A stretch of 44,252 nucleotides of DNA, taken from the NCBI GenBank assembly GCA_903911925.1, contig CAIWFH010000104.1:1-44252 (forward strand). Direction: 5' to 3'. Source of the DNA: an uncultured Acidobacteriaceae bacterium (lineage in GTDB: Bacteria; Acidobacteriota; Terriglobia; Terriglobales; Acidobacteriaceae). Position 1 is the stretch's first letter. The number at the start of each line of letters is the position of its first letter. Shown here in pieces: positions 8,029 to 16,377 of the stretch. The notes beneath the pieces are model-generated. The model did no database searches, was not told the DNA's origin, and saw nothing but the letters and a program-made list of their open reading frames with translations. The position numbers and the translations under genes are program-made.

Positions 8029-9030
8029 ATGGTTGAAGACCTCCAATACGACCTTCTGGCTGAGGTTGCCTCGCTCTACTATGAACTGGACCTTAGCCAA
8101 TCGGAGATTGGCGAGCGGTTGGGTCTGTCGCGGGTGAAGGTCTACCGCCTGCTGAAGAAGGCGAAAGAAGCGCGGGTCGTTCAGATCACCATCAACTGGC
8201 CCATGGAACGCGATAGCGGCCTTGAGGGTGAGCTGTCGAAGGCGTTCTCGTTGGATAAGGCGATGGTGTTGAAGTCCTCGCCCCAGGATTTCGGCCCTAA
8301 CGGTGAAGGGATGGGTCTGCGGCGGCTTGGGCAAATGGCAGCGCGCCACCTGGCAACCACGCTGCAAGACGGAATGACGCTGGCGGTGTGCCTGGGCCGA
8401 TCCTCGTATGAGGTGATCGATGCCTTCCGGCCGCTTACGCAGGCCCGCGTCAACGTAGCCCAGGCCATGGGCAGCATTCCATCTCTTATCCCCGACCTTG
8501 ACAGCGCTGCTCTGGCGCGCCAACTGGCCAGCAAACTCGGGGGCCAGATTCTGCTGTTGTCTTCGCCTTTGTTTGTAAACAGTCCAGAGGCGGCGGAACT
8601 GCTGCGGTCGCAGCCGGCAATCGAGCGGACGCTGCAGGCAGCGCGGAATGCGAACATTGCGTTGGTGGGAATTGGTGGCACGAGTTCCAATACCAGCCAC
8701 TACGTTGATGCTGAACTGATGACCGCCGACCAACTGCGGCAGCTTGAAACCGAAGGTGCGGCCGGGGACATCGGCGGGCAGTTTATTCGCGAATCGGGGG
8801 AACTGCATCCCTGCGCCATCAACAAATGCATCATCGGCCTGACCCTGGACGAGTTGCGGCGCATCCCCAATACAATCGCCGTGGCCGCAGGAACGGCGAA
8901 GGTGAAAGCGATATTGGGAGCATTGCGTTCAGGAGTGTTGAACGCTTTGTGCACAGACCAGCAGACTGCCGCGGAACTGGTGCGGCTGGGCCGGGCGGAG
9001 ACATCCCCTTCGGCCGCATTGAGAGCTTAG
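8029..9030 (+). CDS. SorC/DeoR-type sugar-binding transcriptional regulator
   Basis: A 333-residue one-component regulator. Residues about 10-50 (LAEVASLYYELDLSQSEIGERLGLSRVKVYRLLKKAKE) form the winged-helix/HTH domain with the 'YY-x5-Q-xIA' pattern of SorC proteins. The rest is the effector domain: LAVCLGRSSYEVIDAF, the GIGGTSSNTSHYVDAELMT segment, GAAGDIGGQFIRESGE, and IAVAAGTAKVKAILGALRSG followed by LCTDQQTAAELV, all standard landmarks of the phosphosugar-binding fold. The start at 8029 matches where family members begin; the longer frame from 7855 would run through the promoter. It is first in the plus-strand arm and ends 28 nt before the kinase-activase gene. The effector is likely a phosphorylated sugar of this pathway. 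Confidence 0.9.
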   Translation: MVEDLQYDLLAEVASLYYELDLSQSEIGERLGLSRVKVYRLLKKAKEARVVQITINWPMERDSGLEGELSKAFSLDKAMVLKSSPQDFGPNGEGMGLRRLGQMAARHLATTLQDGMTLAVCLGRSSYEVIDAFRPLTQARVNVAQAMGSIPSLIPDLDSAALARQLASKLGGQILLLSSPLFVNSPEAAELLRSQPAIERTLQAARNANIALVGIGGTSSNTSHYVDAELMTADQLRQLETEGAAGDIGGQFIRESGELHPCAINKCIIGLTLDELRRIPNTIAVAAGTAKVKAILGALRSGVLNALCTDQQTAAELVRLGRAETSPSAALRA

Positions 9031-9058
9031 ATATTCGTAGAGACCATTGGGGAGAGCG

Positions 9059-10984
9059 ATGAATGACGATTGGGTGATTGGCGTAGACCTGGGCGGCACC
9101 AAGATTGAGATCGGGCTGATCAGTCCCGAGAACCGCGTGACGGCGCGGGTCCGCATTCCTACTAATCCCGGGCTGGGGCCTGAGAGCCTGGTGCAGCGCA
9201 TCGCCGCGGAAGTGGAAAAGCTGAGTCTCAAGAAACCGGTGGACGCGCGGATTGCCGCATTGGGTCTTTGCGCTCCGGGCCCGGTGGACAACTCGGCGGG
9301 AATGTTGCTCGATCCGCCGAACCTGGCGGGACTGCATTACGCTCCGCTGCAACAGATGATCTCAGCGCGGCTCGGCATCCCGGTGCAGATTGACCACGAC
9401 GCCAAAGCCGCCTGCCTGGGCGAGTTTTATTACGGCGCGGGCCGGGGCGAGCGGAGCATGACCTATGTCATCGCCGGTACCGGCGTGGGTTCCGCCACGA
9501 TATCGAATGGCCAGATGATCCGCGGCCAGAACAACACGGCCGGCGAAATCGGCCATGTGCCGCTGGACCGCGATGGCGATCTCTGCTCGTGCGGGTCGCA
9601 TGGATGCGTAGAGACTTTCATTGCCGGGCCGTGGCTGGCGCGCCGGTACCAGAGGAAAATGCAAGCCGCGAATCCGGCCTCTCCAGAGAGCGCGACAGAA
9701 AAGTCCGCCGTGGATGTTGTGGATCTTGCGCTTGCCGGCGACGAGCTTGCGCGGCAGGTGATGGAAGAGGCAGGCAGCGCATTGGGCGCGGCGGTGGCCA
9801 CGCTGGCCATGGTGCTGGATGTGGACTTGTTTGTGATTGGAGGCAGCGTTTACAAGGCCGGCGACCTGCTGCTCGAGCCTGCCCGCCGCGCGGTGCCAAA
9901 GCATTGTTATCGCTCAGTGGGATGCGGCGTGCGGATTGTGGCTACAGAAATTGGAGACGACGGACACCTGCTGGGCAGCGGCTGGATGGCGCGCCACGCA
10001 CTGGCGGAGGCCAAGCGCAAAAGTGGAGTTGTGGCCGGCGACTCTCACGCTGGTTCGCCGAGGGAAGTTTCGTCGGAGGAGGCCCGTCTGGAAGACGTTG
10101 AAGGCGTAGTCTTCAACGTTCAGCATTTTTCAGTTCACGATGGCCCCGGGATTCGCACCAACGTGTTCTTCAAGGGCTGCCCGCTGCGGTGCGCCTGGTG
10201 CTGCAATCCGGAATCGCATCGCTTTCAGCCGGAGCTGGCCTTGTCGTCGCAGCAATGCATCCGCTGCGGCCAGTTTGGAGATATCTGCACGGATGAGTGG
10301 TCGCACGGAGCTGTAACGCAATCGCAGCGGGACAAATTCGGTCCGCGGACGGAGGTTTGTCCCGGAGGCGCCATGCGCTGGCTCGGCACGCGGCGGACGG
10401 CGGGCGATGTGGTGAACGAAGTTTTGCGCGACACACCCTTCTATACCGGCGGCGGAGGCATGACACTGACGGGTGGCGAGCCGACGGCGCAGCCCAACTT
10501 TGCTGAGGCGCTGTTGCGGCTGGCCAAGAGAGCGGGCCTCTCCACTGCAATGGAAACCTGCGGCCATACGCGCTGGAAGGTCTTTGAGCGGCTGTTGCCG
10601 CATCTCGACCTGGTGCTGTTCGACCTGAAGCACATGGACCCGGAGGTTCACCTGAAGTGGACCGGCGTGGACAACGAAGTGATTCTTTCGAACCTGCGGC
10701 ACATGGCAGAAGTGAAAGCCCCGGTGACCGTGCGGGTGCCGCTGATTCCGGGCTTCAATGCAGATGAAAAGAGCCTGGCTGCGATTGCGCATTTTGTGGC
10801 CGGGCTGCCGGGTCTGGAAAAGCGCCTCAGCCTGTTGCCTTATCACGCAATGGGGAAGGCCAAGTATGCGTCGCTCGGCCTGCCTTACCGCATGGACGGC
10901 GAAGATATGCTGAGCCCGGAGAGGGTGCAGGAATTGACGCGCACATTGGAAGCAGAACAGATCGAAGTCTCGATAGGAAGCTGA
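9059..10984 (+). CDS. Fusion: ROK-family sugar kinase + YbiY/PflC-type glycyl-radical-enzyme activase
   Basis: A single 641-residue frame with two complete enzymes. Residues 1 to about 320 are a ROK kinase: VDLGGTK (9-15, ATP phosphate loop), IDHDAKAA with the catalytic Asp at 114, GTGVGSATI, and the ROK zinc motif GEIGH (His166) plus CSCGSHGC (Cys176, 178, 183). After a polar linker (about 325-348), residues 350-641 are a radical-SAM activase. It has HDGPGIRTNVFF, the Cys triad Cys374-x3-Cys378-x2-Cys381, one auxiliary Fe-S set (Cys400, 403, 410, 434), LTGGEP and VRVPLIPGFN. The activase part resembles E. coli YbiY, which also has a short auxiliary insert. The ATG at 9059 has GGGGAG 4 nt upstream. 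The stop overlaps the start of the GRE gene, so the activase is made beside its target. The inferred kinase substrate is 1,5-anhydrohexitol; specificity cannot be read from sequence. Confidence 0.93.
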   Translation: MNDDWVIGVDLGGTKIEIGLISPENRVTARVRIPTNPGLGPESLVQRIAAEVEKLSLKKPVDARIAALGLCAPGPVDNSAGMLLDPPNLAGLHYAPLQQMISARLGIPVQIDHDAKAACLGEFYYGAGRGERSMTYVIAGTGVGSATISNGQMIRGQNNTAGEIGHVPLDRDGDLCSCGSHGCVETFIAGPWLARRYQRKMQAANPASPESATEKSAVDVVDLALAGDELARQVMEEAGSALGAAVATLAMVLDVDLFVIGGSVYKAGDLLLEPARRAVPKHCYRSVGCGVRIVATEIGDDGHLLGSGWMARHALAEAKRKSGVVAGDSHAGSPREVSSEEARLEDVEGVVFNVQHFSVHDGPGIRTNVFFKGCPLRCAWCCNPESHRFQPELALSSQQCIRCGQFGDICTDEWSHGAVTQSQRDKFGPRTEVCPGGAMRWLGTRRTAGDVVNEVLRDTPFYTGGGGMTLTGGEPTAQPNFAEALLRLAKRAGLSTAMETCGHTRWKVFERLLPHLDLVLFDLKHMDPEVHLKWTGVDNEVILSNLRHMAEVKAPVTVRVPLIPGFNADEKSLAAIAHFVAGLPGLEKRLSLLPYHAMGKAKYASLGLPYRMDGEDMLSPERVQELTRTLEAEQIEVSIGS

Positions 10985-13398
10985 TGATTACACAACTGCC
11001 TGACCTCAAGTCGCAACCTGCCCTGGCCTTTCCGCGGGAAGAGTGGAAATCTGCCGCAGCGGGAGAGCGGCAAGCACGCACGCGCAAGCGCCTGGTAGAC
11101 AACGCGCGCGAGATCGATTTGGTTCGCGCACGGCTCTCTACCGAGGCCTATCGCCAGACCGAAGGCAAGCCCATGCCCCTGCGGCGAGCTTCGATGCTGC
11201 TTCACCTGGTGCGCAATATGCCCATCGATATTCACCCCGACGAGGTGATTGTCGGCAACCGGTCCTTGTTGCCGCGGATGGGGGTGATCGCCCCGGAAGG
11301 AGCGGTGAACTGGATTGACGCGGAGTTGGACACGCTGCCGACGCGGCCGCAGGATCCCTTCAACATTAGCGCTAGCCAGATCAAGGAACTTCGCGAAGAG
11401 ATCTTTCCTTACTGGCGCGGCTCGACGCTGGAGGACATTGTTGAGGCTCGGCTCACCGACGAGATCAAGCTTGCGGTCAAAGGCAAAGCATTCAAGCTGA
11501 ACCAGACAGATCACGCACAGGGCCACATCCTGCCGGATGTGCCTGCGTGGCTGCGGTTTGGAGTCGGCGGGCTGCGCGCGCAAGTTCGGGCAGCGCAGCA
11601 AGCGAATCCGCAAGGCGATGCGGTTTTCTACGAGTCCGCGAACGTCGCGCTCGACGCTGCTGCGGAGTTCATTCTGCGCTACGCGAAACTGGCTGAAGCG
11701 CAGTTGAAGGCGGAGACGGACCGCGCACGCCAAGACGAGTTGGCGGGGATTTCGAGCGCCTGCCATTGGCTGGCAGAGAACCCCGCACGCGACTTCCGGG
11801 AGGCGCTTCAAGCGGTCTGGTTCCTGCTGGTGTTGCTGCAGATTGAATCGAATGCCAGCAGCTTTTCGCTCGGACGCATGGACCAGTACCTGCTTCCTTA
11901 TCTGGAGCGGGATCTGGAATCCGGCTCGTTGACTCTGCCGGAAGCGCAGGAACTGCTTGAATACCTGTGGCTGAAGTGCAACGAGATTGTTTTGCTGCGC
12001 AGCAGTTCAAGCGCGCGCTACTTCGCGGGATTCCCGATCGGCTTCAACATCACGACCGGCGGGCAGACCGCGGATGGCCGCGACGCCACCAATGTTCTGA
12101 GCTTCATGTGTCTGAGGGCGCAGGCAAACCTGTGCATGACGCAGCCGAACTTGTCGATACGCATTCACGAACACAGCCCGCAGGACTTTCTAGAGACCGC
12201 CGCTTTTGTAATCAGCAAGGGCAGCGGAATGCCGCAGGTGTTCAACGACGAAGTGATTATTCCCGGGCAGATGCAGCGCGGCGTATCGCCTGAAGACGCA
12301 GTGAACTACGCAGTGGTGGGCTGCGTTGAGCTGTCGACTCCCGGCAAGGCGCTGGGCTGGAGCGACGCCGCGATGTTCAACATGGCCAGGATTCTGGAGT
12401 TGACGCTGTTTGGCGGAGCGGACCCGAAGACGGGCGCGCAGATCGGGTTGCGCACGCCGCCGCTGAATGAGATCGCATCGCTTGAGCAGTTGCAGGCGTG
12501 TTACGACAAGCAGACTGAGCATTTTGTCCGGCTGATGGTTGAAGGCTGCAACATTGTTGACCGCATCCACGCGGAGGTACTGCCCTCGCCGTTTCTGTCG
12601 CTGGTGATTCAGGATTGCGTTGCCCGCGGCGTGGACGTGACGGCTGGAGGGGCGCACTACAACTTCTCTGGAGTGCAGGGCGTGCAGGTGGCGAACGTGG
12701 CCGATTGCATGGCCGCCCTGGAGCTCGCCGTCTTCAACGAACACTGGGTGACCGGGCAGCAGATGCTGGATGCGCTGCGAAAGAACTTTGCGGGCGATGA
12801 GATTCTGCGACAGCGGCTTGTGAACTGCGCGCCCAAGTACGGGAACGACGATGACCGCGTAGACCACTTCGCTCACGATTGGGCCAACCGTTACAGCGAC
12901 TTGGTAGGCGCGCATCCCACCGTCCGCGGAGGGTCCTACCAGCCGGGATTCTACACGGTGTCTGCCCACGTGCCCATGGGAGCCGTTGTAGGCGCTACGC
13001 CGGACGGGCGGCTCGCGGGCGCGCCCCTGGCGGACGGCGGCCTCTCGCCCAGTGCTGGACAGGACGTGAAGGGGCCCACGTCGGTGTTGAATTCGGTAAG
13101 CAAGGCGAACCTGTCGCTGGCATCGAACGGAACGCTGCTGAACATGAAGTTTCTGCCGACGTTTTTTGAAGGCGAACGCGCTCTGGCGAATTTCGTTTCG
13201 CTGTTGCGTGGATTCAGCAGCCTGCATGTGCCGCACGTTCAGTTCAACGTGGTCTCAGCCCAGACGCTGCGGGAGGCGCAGCTCAACCCGGCCGAGTTCC
13301 GAAGCCTGGTGGTGAGGGTGGCGGGTTACAGTGCCTATTTTGTCGAACTGGACCGCGATCTTCAGGATGAGATTATTCGCAGGACCGAATTCATTTGA
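10984..13398 (+). CDS. pflD: Glycyl radical enzyme, PflD-type; candidate 1,5-anhydrohexitol-6-phosphate lyase
   Basis: An 804-residue GRE. VVGCVELSTPGK carries the thiyl Cys447 and the Glu449 base of the C-O-lyase branch (true pyruvate formate-lyase has adjacent Cys-Cys). RVAGYSAYF carries the radical Gly781. The sequence follows E. coli PflD along its length (REI.L.RA..T...RQTEG.P, LPTRPQD.F.IS, QTD..QGHI, LLRS.SSARYFAGFP, NFSGVQG) and YbiW less closely. PflD and YbiW are reported to open 1,5-anhydromannitol- and 1,5-anhydroglucitol-6-phosphate to 1-deoxyfructose 6-phosphate. That activity is inferred here from similarity plus the adjacent FSA-type aldolase. The ATG overlaps the activase stop by one base. 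The enzyme must be O2-sensitive, so the pathway should run under anoxic or microoxic conditions. Confidence 0.93.
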   Translation: MITQLPDLKSQPALAFPREEWKSAAAGERQARTRKRLVDNAREIDLVRARLSTEAYRQTEGKPMPLRRASMLLHLVRNMPIDIHPDEVIVGNRSLLPRMGVIAPEGAVNWIDAELDTLPTRPQDPFNISASQIKELREEIFPYWRGSTLEDIVEARLTDEIKLAVKGKAFKLNQTDHAQGHILPDVPAWLRFGVGGLRAQVRAAQQANPQGDAVFYESANVALDAAAEFILRYAKLAEAQLKAETDRARQDELAGISSACHWLAENPARDFREALQAVWFLLVLLQIESNASSFSLGRMDQYLLPYLERDLESGSLTLPEAQELLEYLWLKCNEIVLLRSSSSARYFAGFPIGFNITTGGQTADGRDATNVLSFMCLRAQANLCMTQPNLSIRIHEHSPQDFLETAAFVISKGSGMPQVFNDEVIIPGQMQRGVSPEDAVNYAVVGCVELSTPGKALGWSDAAMFNMARILELTLFGGADPKTGAQIGLRTPPLNEIASLEQLQACYDKQTEHFVRLMVEGCNIVDRIHAEVLPSPFLSLVIQDCVARGVDVTAGGAHYNFSGVQGVQVANVADCMAALELAVFNEHWVTGQQMLDALRKNFAGDEILRQRLVNCAPKYGNDDDRVDHFAHDWANRYSDLVGAHPTVRGGSYQPGFYTVSAHVPMGAVVGATPDGRLAGAPLADGGLSPSAGQDVKGPTSVLNSVSKANLSLASNGTLLNMKFLPTFFEGERALANFVSLLRGFSSLHVPHVQFNVVSAQTLREAQLNPAEFRSLVVRVAGYSAYFVELDRDLQDEIIRRTEFI

Positions 13399-13413
13399 CG
13401 GGAATGCGCGCAA

Positions 13414-13456
13414 CGCGTAGGTCTGGAGACCCACGCGACAGCCGGCCGGGAGGCTG
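13414..13456 (+). repeat. Double hairpin between GRE and aldolase genes
   Basis: The first hairpin is CGCGT(A)GGTC, loop TGGA, GACC(C)ACGCG (13414-13437). The second is CAGCC/GGCTG (13439-13456) with an 8-nt loop. No T-run follows, so a simple terminator is unlikely. It could be an mRNA-stabilising or processing element that lets GRE and aldolase be expressed at different levels, or a copy of a dispersed palindrome. Confidence 0.5.
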
Positions 13457-13518
13457 GCGCTACACGTAGATTTCAGGAACTGCATGTAGTTTCTTGTTGG
13501 AACCGAAAGGAAGTAACA

Positions 13519-14205
13519 ATGCTCTGCCTGTTGGATACCGCTAATGTTGACGATATAGCGCGATGTTTTGATTTCTATCCGGTCGCCGGGGTCACCACCA
13601 ACCCGACGCTCATTGCCCGGGAAGAGCGCCCGTTTCACGATATCCTCACCGACATTCTCAAAGTGATCGGTGAAAGGACCATGCTGCACGTACAGGTGCT
13701 GGGCCCGGATGCCGAAACCATGGTGGCCGAGGCCAACCAACTGCGCGACCGGCTGGGCCCCGGAATTTTTCCCAAGCTTCCCGTGACGCAACAAGGGCTG
13801 AAGGCCATCCGCATTCTGGCCTCCGCAGGCTTCTCTGTTACCGCGACGGCGATTCTGACGCCTCTGCAGGCCCTGCTTGCGGCCCGGGCCGGAGCTGCTT
13901 TTGTGGCGCCATATGTCAATCGCATTGACAACATTGGCGGCGATGGCGAGGGCGTGGTTTTGGATATCGTCAAGATGTTCTCAATCCACGGGCTTTCGAC
14001 AAAAGTGTTGACCGCCTCGTTCAAGAATGTTCGCCAAATACATGACATGGCCCTGGCCGGTGCGCACGCGGCAACCATGGCGCCGCAACTGCTCGACATG
14101 ATCTTCAGTCATCCGCTGACCGATTCAGGAGTCGCCGACTTCAATGCAGACTGGGCCGCTGCTTACGGGGCCGACACAACCACGCTCGATAACGACACGG
14201 AGTAA
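13519..14205 (+). CDS. fsa: Fructose-6-phosphate aldolase-type transaldolase (FSA/TalC)
   Basis: A 228-residue short transaldolase-family protein: LLDTANVDDIARC, GVTTNPTLIAREE, FPKLPVT with the Schiff-base Lys86 (equivalent to Lys85 of E. coli FsaA), VTATAILTPLQALLAARAGAAFVAPYVNRID, and VLTASFKNVRQIHD. The short length and the Q-containing AILTPLQA segment place it with FSA rather than full-length transaldolases. FSA enzymes cleave fructose 6-phosphate or 1-deoxyfructose 6-phosphate to glyceraldehyde 3-phosphate plus dihydroxyacetone or hydroxyacetone. Position after a PflD-type GRE favours the deoxy substrate. GGAAGG precedes the ATG. About 20 polar residues extend beyond the E. coli C-terminus. 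It is 9 nt before the transporter gene. Confidence 0.92.
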   Translation: MLCLLDTANVDDIARCFDFYPVAGVTTNPTLIAREERPFHDILTDILKVIGERTMLHVQVLGPDAETMVAEANQLRDRLGPGIFPKLPVTQQGLKAIRILASAGFSVTATAILTPLQALLAARAGAAFVAPYVNRIDNIGGDGEGVVLDIVKMFSIHGLSTKVLTASFKNVRQIHDMALAGAHAATMAPQLLDMIFSHPLTDSGVADFNADWAAAYGADTTTLDNDTE

Positions 14206-14214
14206 GGCCCTGCC

Positions 14215-15102
14215 ATGCTGAACGTCTTTTACGCCCTCGTAACCGTATTTGCCTGGGGAACCTGGCTTGCGCCCTCGCAGCACGTACCCATGAAGGGCCA
14301 GCAGACCCGCACGTTTTATGTAACGCTTGCCGTGCTGCTGACGGCCATCGTCATCGCTTTCTTCAAGGGCTTTCAAGGGCTCACGCTCGGCACCGCCTGG
14401 CTGCCCTTTGTCGGCGGCGTCATCTGGGCGTTGAGCGGATTGAGCGCATTTGTCGGAACCCAGCGGCTGGGGATGGCGAAGGCCTTCGGCATCTGGTCGC
14501 CGCTGAATATTATCGTTTCAATTCTGTGGGGAATCATCCTGTTCGGCGAGTTCCTGCATACCGGGACTCTCAATATCGTTCTGGCCGTAGTTTCATTCAT
14601 GGTGATCATCGGCGGAATTCTGATGATCATTTTTTCCGGGTCCGAGGGAGATGCCAAAAAGCAAAGCGGCGCGGCTTTGTATGGATACCTGGGGGCGTTA
14701 GGCGCGGGCATTGGCTGGGCCAGCTACTTCATTCCCATTCGAATCTCCGGCCTCTCCATGTGGGTGGCCATGCTTCCGCTTGCGGCTGGCATGTTTGCCG
14801 GCGGCGCGGTCATCTGCATCGTGTCGAAGTCGTCGCTGCACCTGGAGAAGCCTTCCCACTACATGCGCGTCCTGTCCACAGGGCTGCTGTGGACTGCGGG
14901 CAACTACTGCGCGCTGCTGATGATGCAGCACCTGGGCACCGGAAAAGGCTTCACCATTGCTCAACTCTGCGTTGTGGTGAATGCGCTGCTGGGAGTCTTC
15001 TGGGAACACACGCCGCGACCGGGCACCAGGGCCGCGTACCTCGCACTGGCAGGGGTTGTGGTGGCCACGATTGGTGCCGCCGTGCTTGGAAATCTAAAGT
15101 AA
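14215..15102 (+). CDS. GRP-family (DMT superfamily) sugar transporter
   Basis: A 295-residue integral membrane protein with about ten hydrophobic helices arranged as two similar five-helix halves. Landmarks include FAWGTWLAPSQ in helix 1, GLSAFVGTQRLGMAKAFGIWSPLNIIVSILWG, and in the second half GWASYFIPIRISGLSMW and LWTAGNYCALLMMQHLGTGKGFTIAQLCVVVNALLGVFWE. These are typical of the glucose/ribose porter (GRP) proteins. It should import an unphosphorylated sugar or polyol by proton coupling, which fits a pathway with its own ROK kinase and no PTS. It is the last gene of the plus arm and ends only 9 nt from the convergent DUF1479 gene, so the two transcripts overlap. Confidence 0.88.
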   Translation: MLNVFYALVTVFAWGTWLAPSQHVPMKGQQTRTFYVTLAVLLTAIVIAFFKGFQGLTLGTAWLPFVGGVIWALSGLSAFVGTQRLGMAKAFGIWSPLNIIVSILWGIILFGEFLHTGTLNIVLAVVSFMVIIGGILMIIFSGSEGDAKKQSGAALYGYLGALGAGIGWASYFIPIRISGLSMWVAMLPLAAGMFAGGAVICIVSKSSLHLEKPSHYMRVLSTGLLWTAGNYCALLMMQHLGTGKGFTIAQLCVVVNALLGVFWEHTPRPGTRAAYLALAGVVVATIGAAVLGNLK

Positions 15103-15111
15103 ACGGCGGCG

Positions 15112-16377
15112 TTATGCGTTCGCTTTAGGCGGAAGCCCGAACTGGTTGCGGCCCAGCGGCGTCAGATCGGCCTCAGTGGCGCGGCCTTTGAAGTCTACTT
15201 CAAAGTTGTCGGCGGGGAAATCGGGCGGCGTTTTGCCAGCCATGAAGGTTGCCGCTTCTCCTTTGAGGTAAGCCGAGTTCTTTGGGCATCCGCAGGTTCC
15301 GCCAATGTACATCACATTGCTGTAGCCCGGGCCGGTGTGCTCATCTTCGACAGCATGCACCAAATCCGAGTGCCAGAAGACGGCGTCGCCGGGCTGCATC
15401 AGCGGAATCGAAGTGCGCGCGGGCAGCAGCGGCGCGTGCCACTCAGGATGCACACCCAGAGCGCGTCCCGGCTCAGCGTCGCACAAGTTGTCGGCGGGAA
15501 CGTCATCCTGCAGCGCACGCAGCAAAATGTAGGCCATTGCATTGGCAATGGGGATCAACTGCAGCGTGCCGTCTCCCTTGCCCTGCTTTGTGAGCGCGGT
15601 CCAGCCCTGGTAAGTGCGGAACATGGAGCAGACCGCTGGAGAGGGGATCTCGCGCACATCGGGCCGCCACGCGGCATCGAAGGGATCGTAGTCACGCCAA
15701 TTTCCTGAGAAGACGTGGCGGTAAACCTGTCGAAAGTTGTCGTCGAGCCATCGCTCAACTGACCCGCCATCCACGTGAGGCGAGAGCCCCAGCGAAGCCG
15801 AGCCGGGCGGACGCCGGCGGATCCGGTCGGCATACACCGGCACCTGCTCGGGATCGATATGCCGCCGCCCCTCGCTTTCAGCCTTCCACAAGCGGTTGAG
15901 AAAGACCCGGGTGTTGGTGAGCGACTCGGATTGGCGCGCCTCCACCTGCGGACGCGACCAATAGATGCCGTAGATTTGCGGCTTTGCCATGGCCAGGGTG
16001 CCAAAGTACTTGTCCTCGGCGCGGTTAACCAGCTTTGCATCGAGATTGTTTTCTTCAACGTACCGGCCGATCTCGTCATCCCACGCGCAGGCTTGTTCCT
16101 CGGGAAATACGCAGCGAATCACGCAGGCGCCGCGATCCTTGATGGCTGCAATGGCTTCCGGCTTTACCGCGCCGCTGGCGATCTCTGCATATTGCACAAT
16201 GGGAATCACGGGCTCGCCGGCCTCGCGTTCTTTTACGATTTGCGCCACCTTGCGGCGCATCTCCGTCTCAATTTCGCTGAAGACCCGGGCATACTCCGGG
16301 AGTTCCTTGCGCAGCTTTGCCTTGACCTTGCTGATAGCTTCCTGCAGATTTCCGACCTCAAGCGACATGGTTGCCAT
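15112..16377 (-). CDS. ybiU: DUF1479 (YbiU/Gig1-like) putative Fe(II)/2-oxoglutarate-type oxygenase
   Basis: A 421-residue cytoplasmic protein of the DUF1479 family, with about the same length as E. coli YbiU. A helical N-terminus leads into a jelly-roll domain: RGACVIRCVFPEEQA, IYWSRPQVEARQSE, then SPHVDGGSVERW with a His201-x-Asp203 pair. WHSDLVHAVEDEH follows with a distal His (341), the facial triad expected for an Fe(II)/2OG enzyme. The substrate is unknown. In E. coli, ybiU lies next to the YbiW-YbiY-FsaA GRE genes, so finding it again beside a related GRE suggests a shared substrate. A fungal relative, Gig1, is induced by an amino sugar. It shares a strand with the MFS sugar porter 147 nt upstream and faces the GRE arm. 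Confidence 0.88.
   Translation of the reverse strand: MATMSLEVGNLQEAISKVKAKLRKELPEYARVFSEIETEMRRKVAQIVKEREAGEPVIPIVQYAEIASGAVKPEAIAAIKDRGACVIRCVFPEEQACAWDDEIGRYVEENNLDAKLVNRAEDKYFGTLAMAKPQIYGIYWSRPQVEARQSESLTNTRVFLNRLWKAESEGRRHIDPEQVPVYADRIRRRPPGSASLGLSPHVDGGSVERWLDDNFRQVYRHVFSGNWRDYDPFDAAWRPDVREIPSPAVCSMFRTYQGWTALTKQGKGDGTLQLIPIANAMAYILLRALQDDVPADNLCDAEPGRALGVHPEWHAPLLPARTSIPLMQPGDAVFWHSDLVHAVEDEHTGPGYSNVMYIGGTCGCPKNSAYLKGEAATFMAGKTPPDFPADNFEVDFKGRATEADLTPLGRNQFGLPPKANA

Noticed and set aside
9985..10115. Assembly error or frameshift creating an artificial kinase-activase fusion
   Set aside because: Both domains are complete, share one uninterrupted frame, are joined by a plausible polar linker, and no second ribosome binding site with start codon is evident before the activase part.
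12190..13236. 348-codon minus-strand frame inside the GRE gene
   Set aside because: Antisense shadow of a GC-rich gene; composition is Arg/His/Gln-rich without any domain.
10984..13398. Annotation as pyruvate formate-lyase
   Set aside because: The active site reads GCVE (Cys447, Glu449), not the adjacent Cys-Cys of true PFL, and whole-length resemblance is to E. coli PflD/YbiW.
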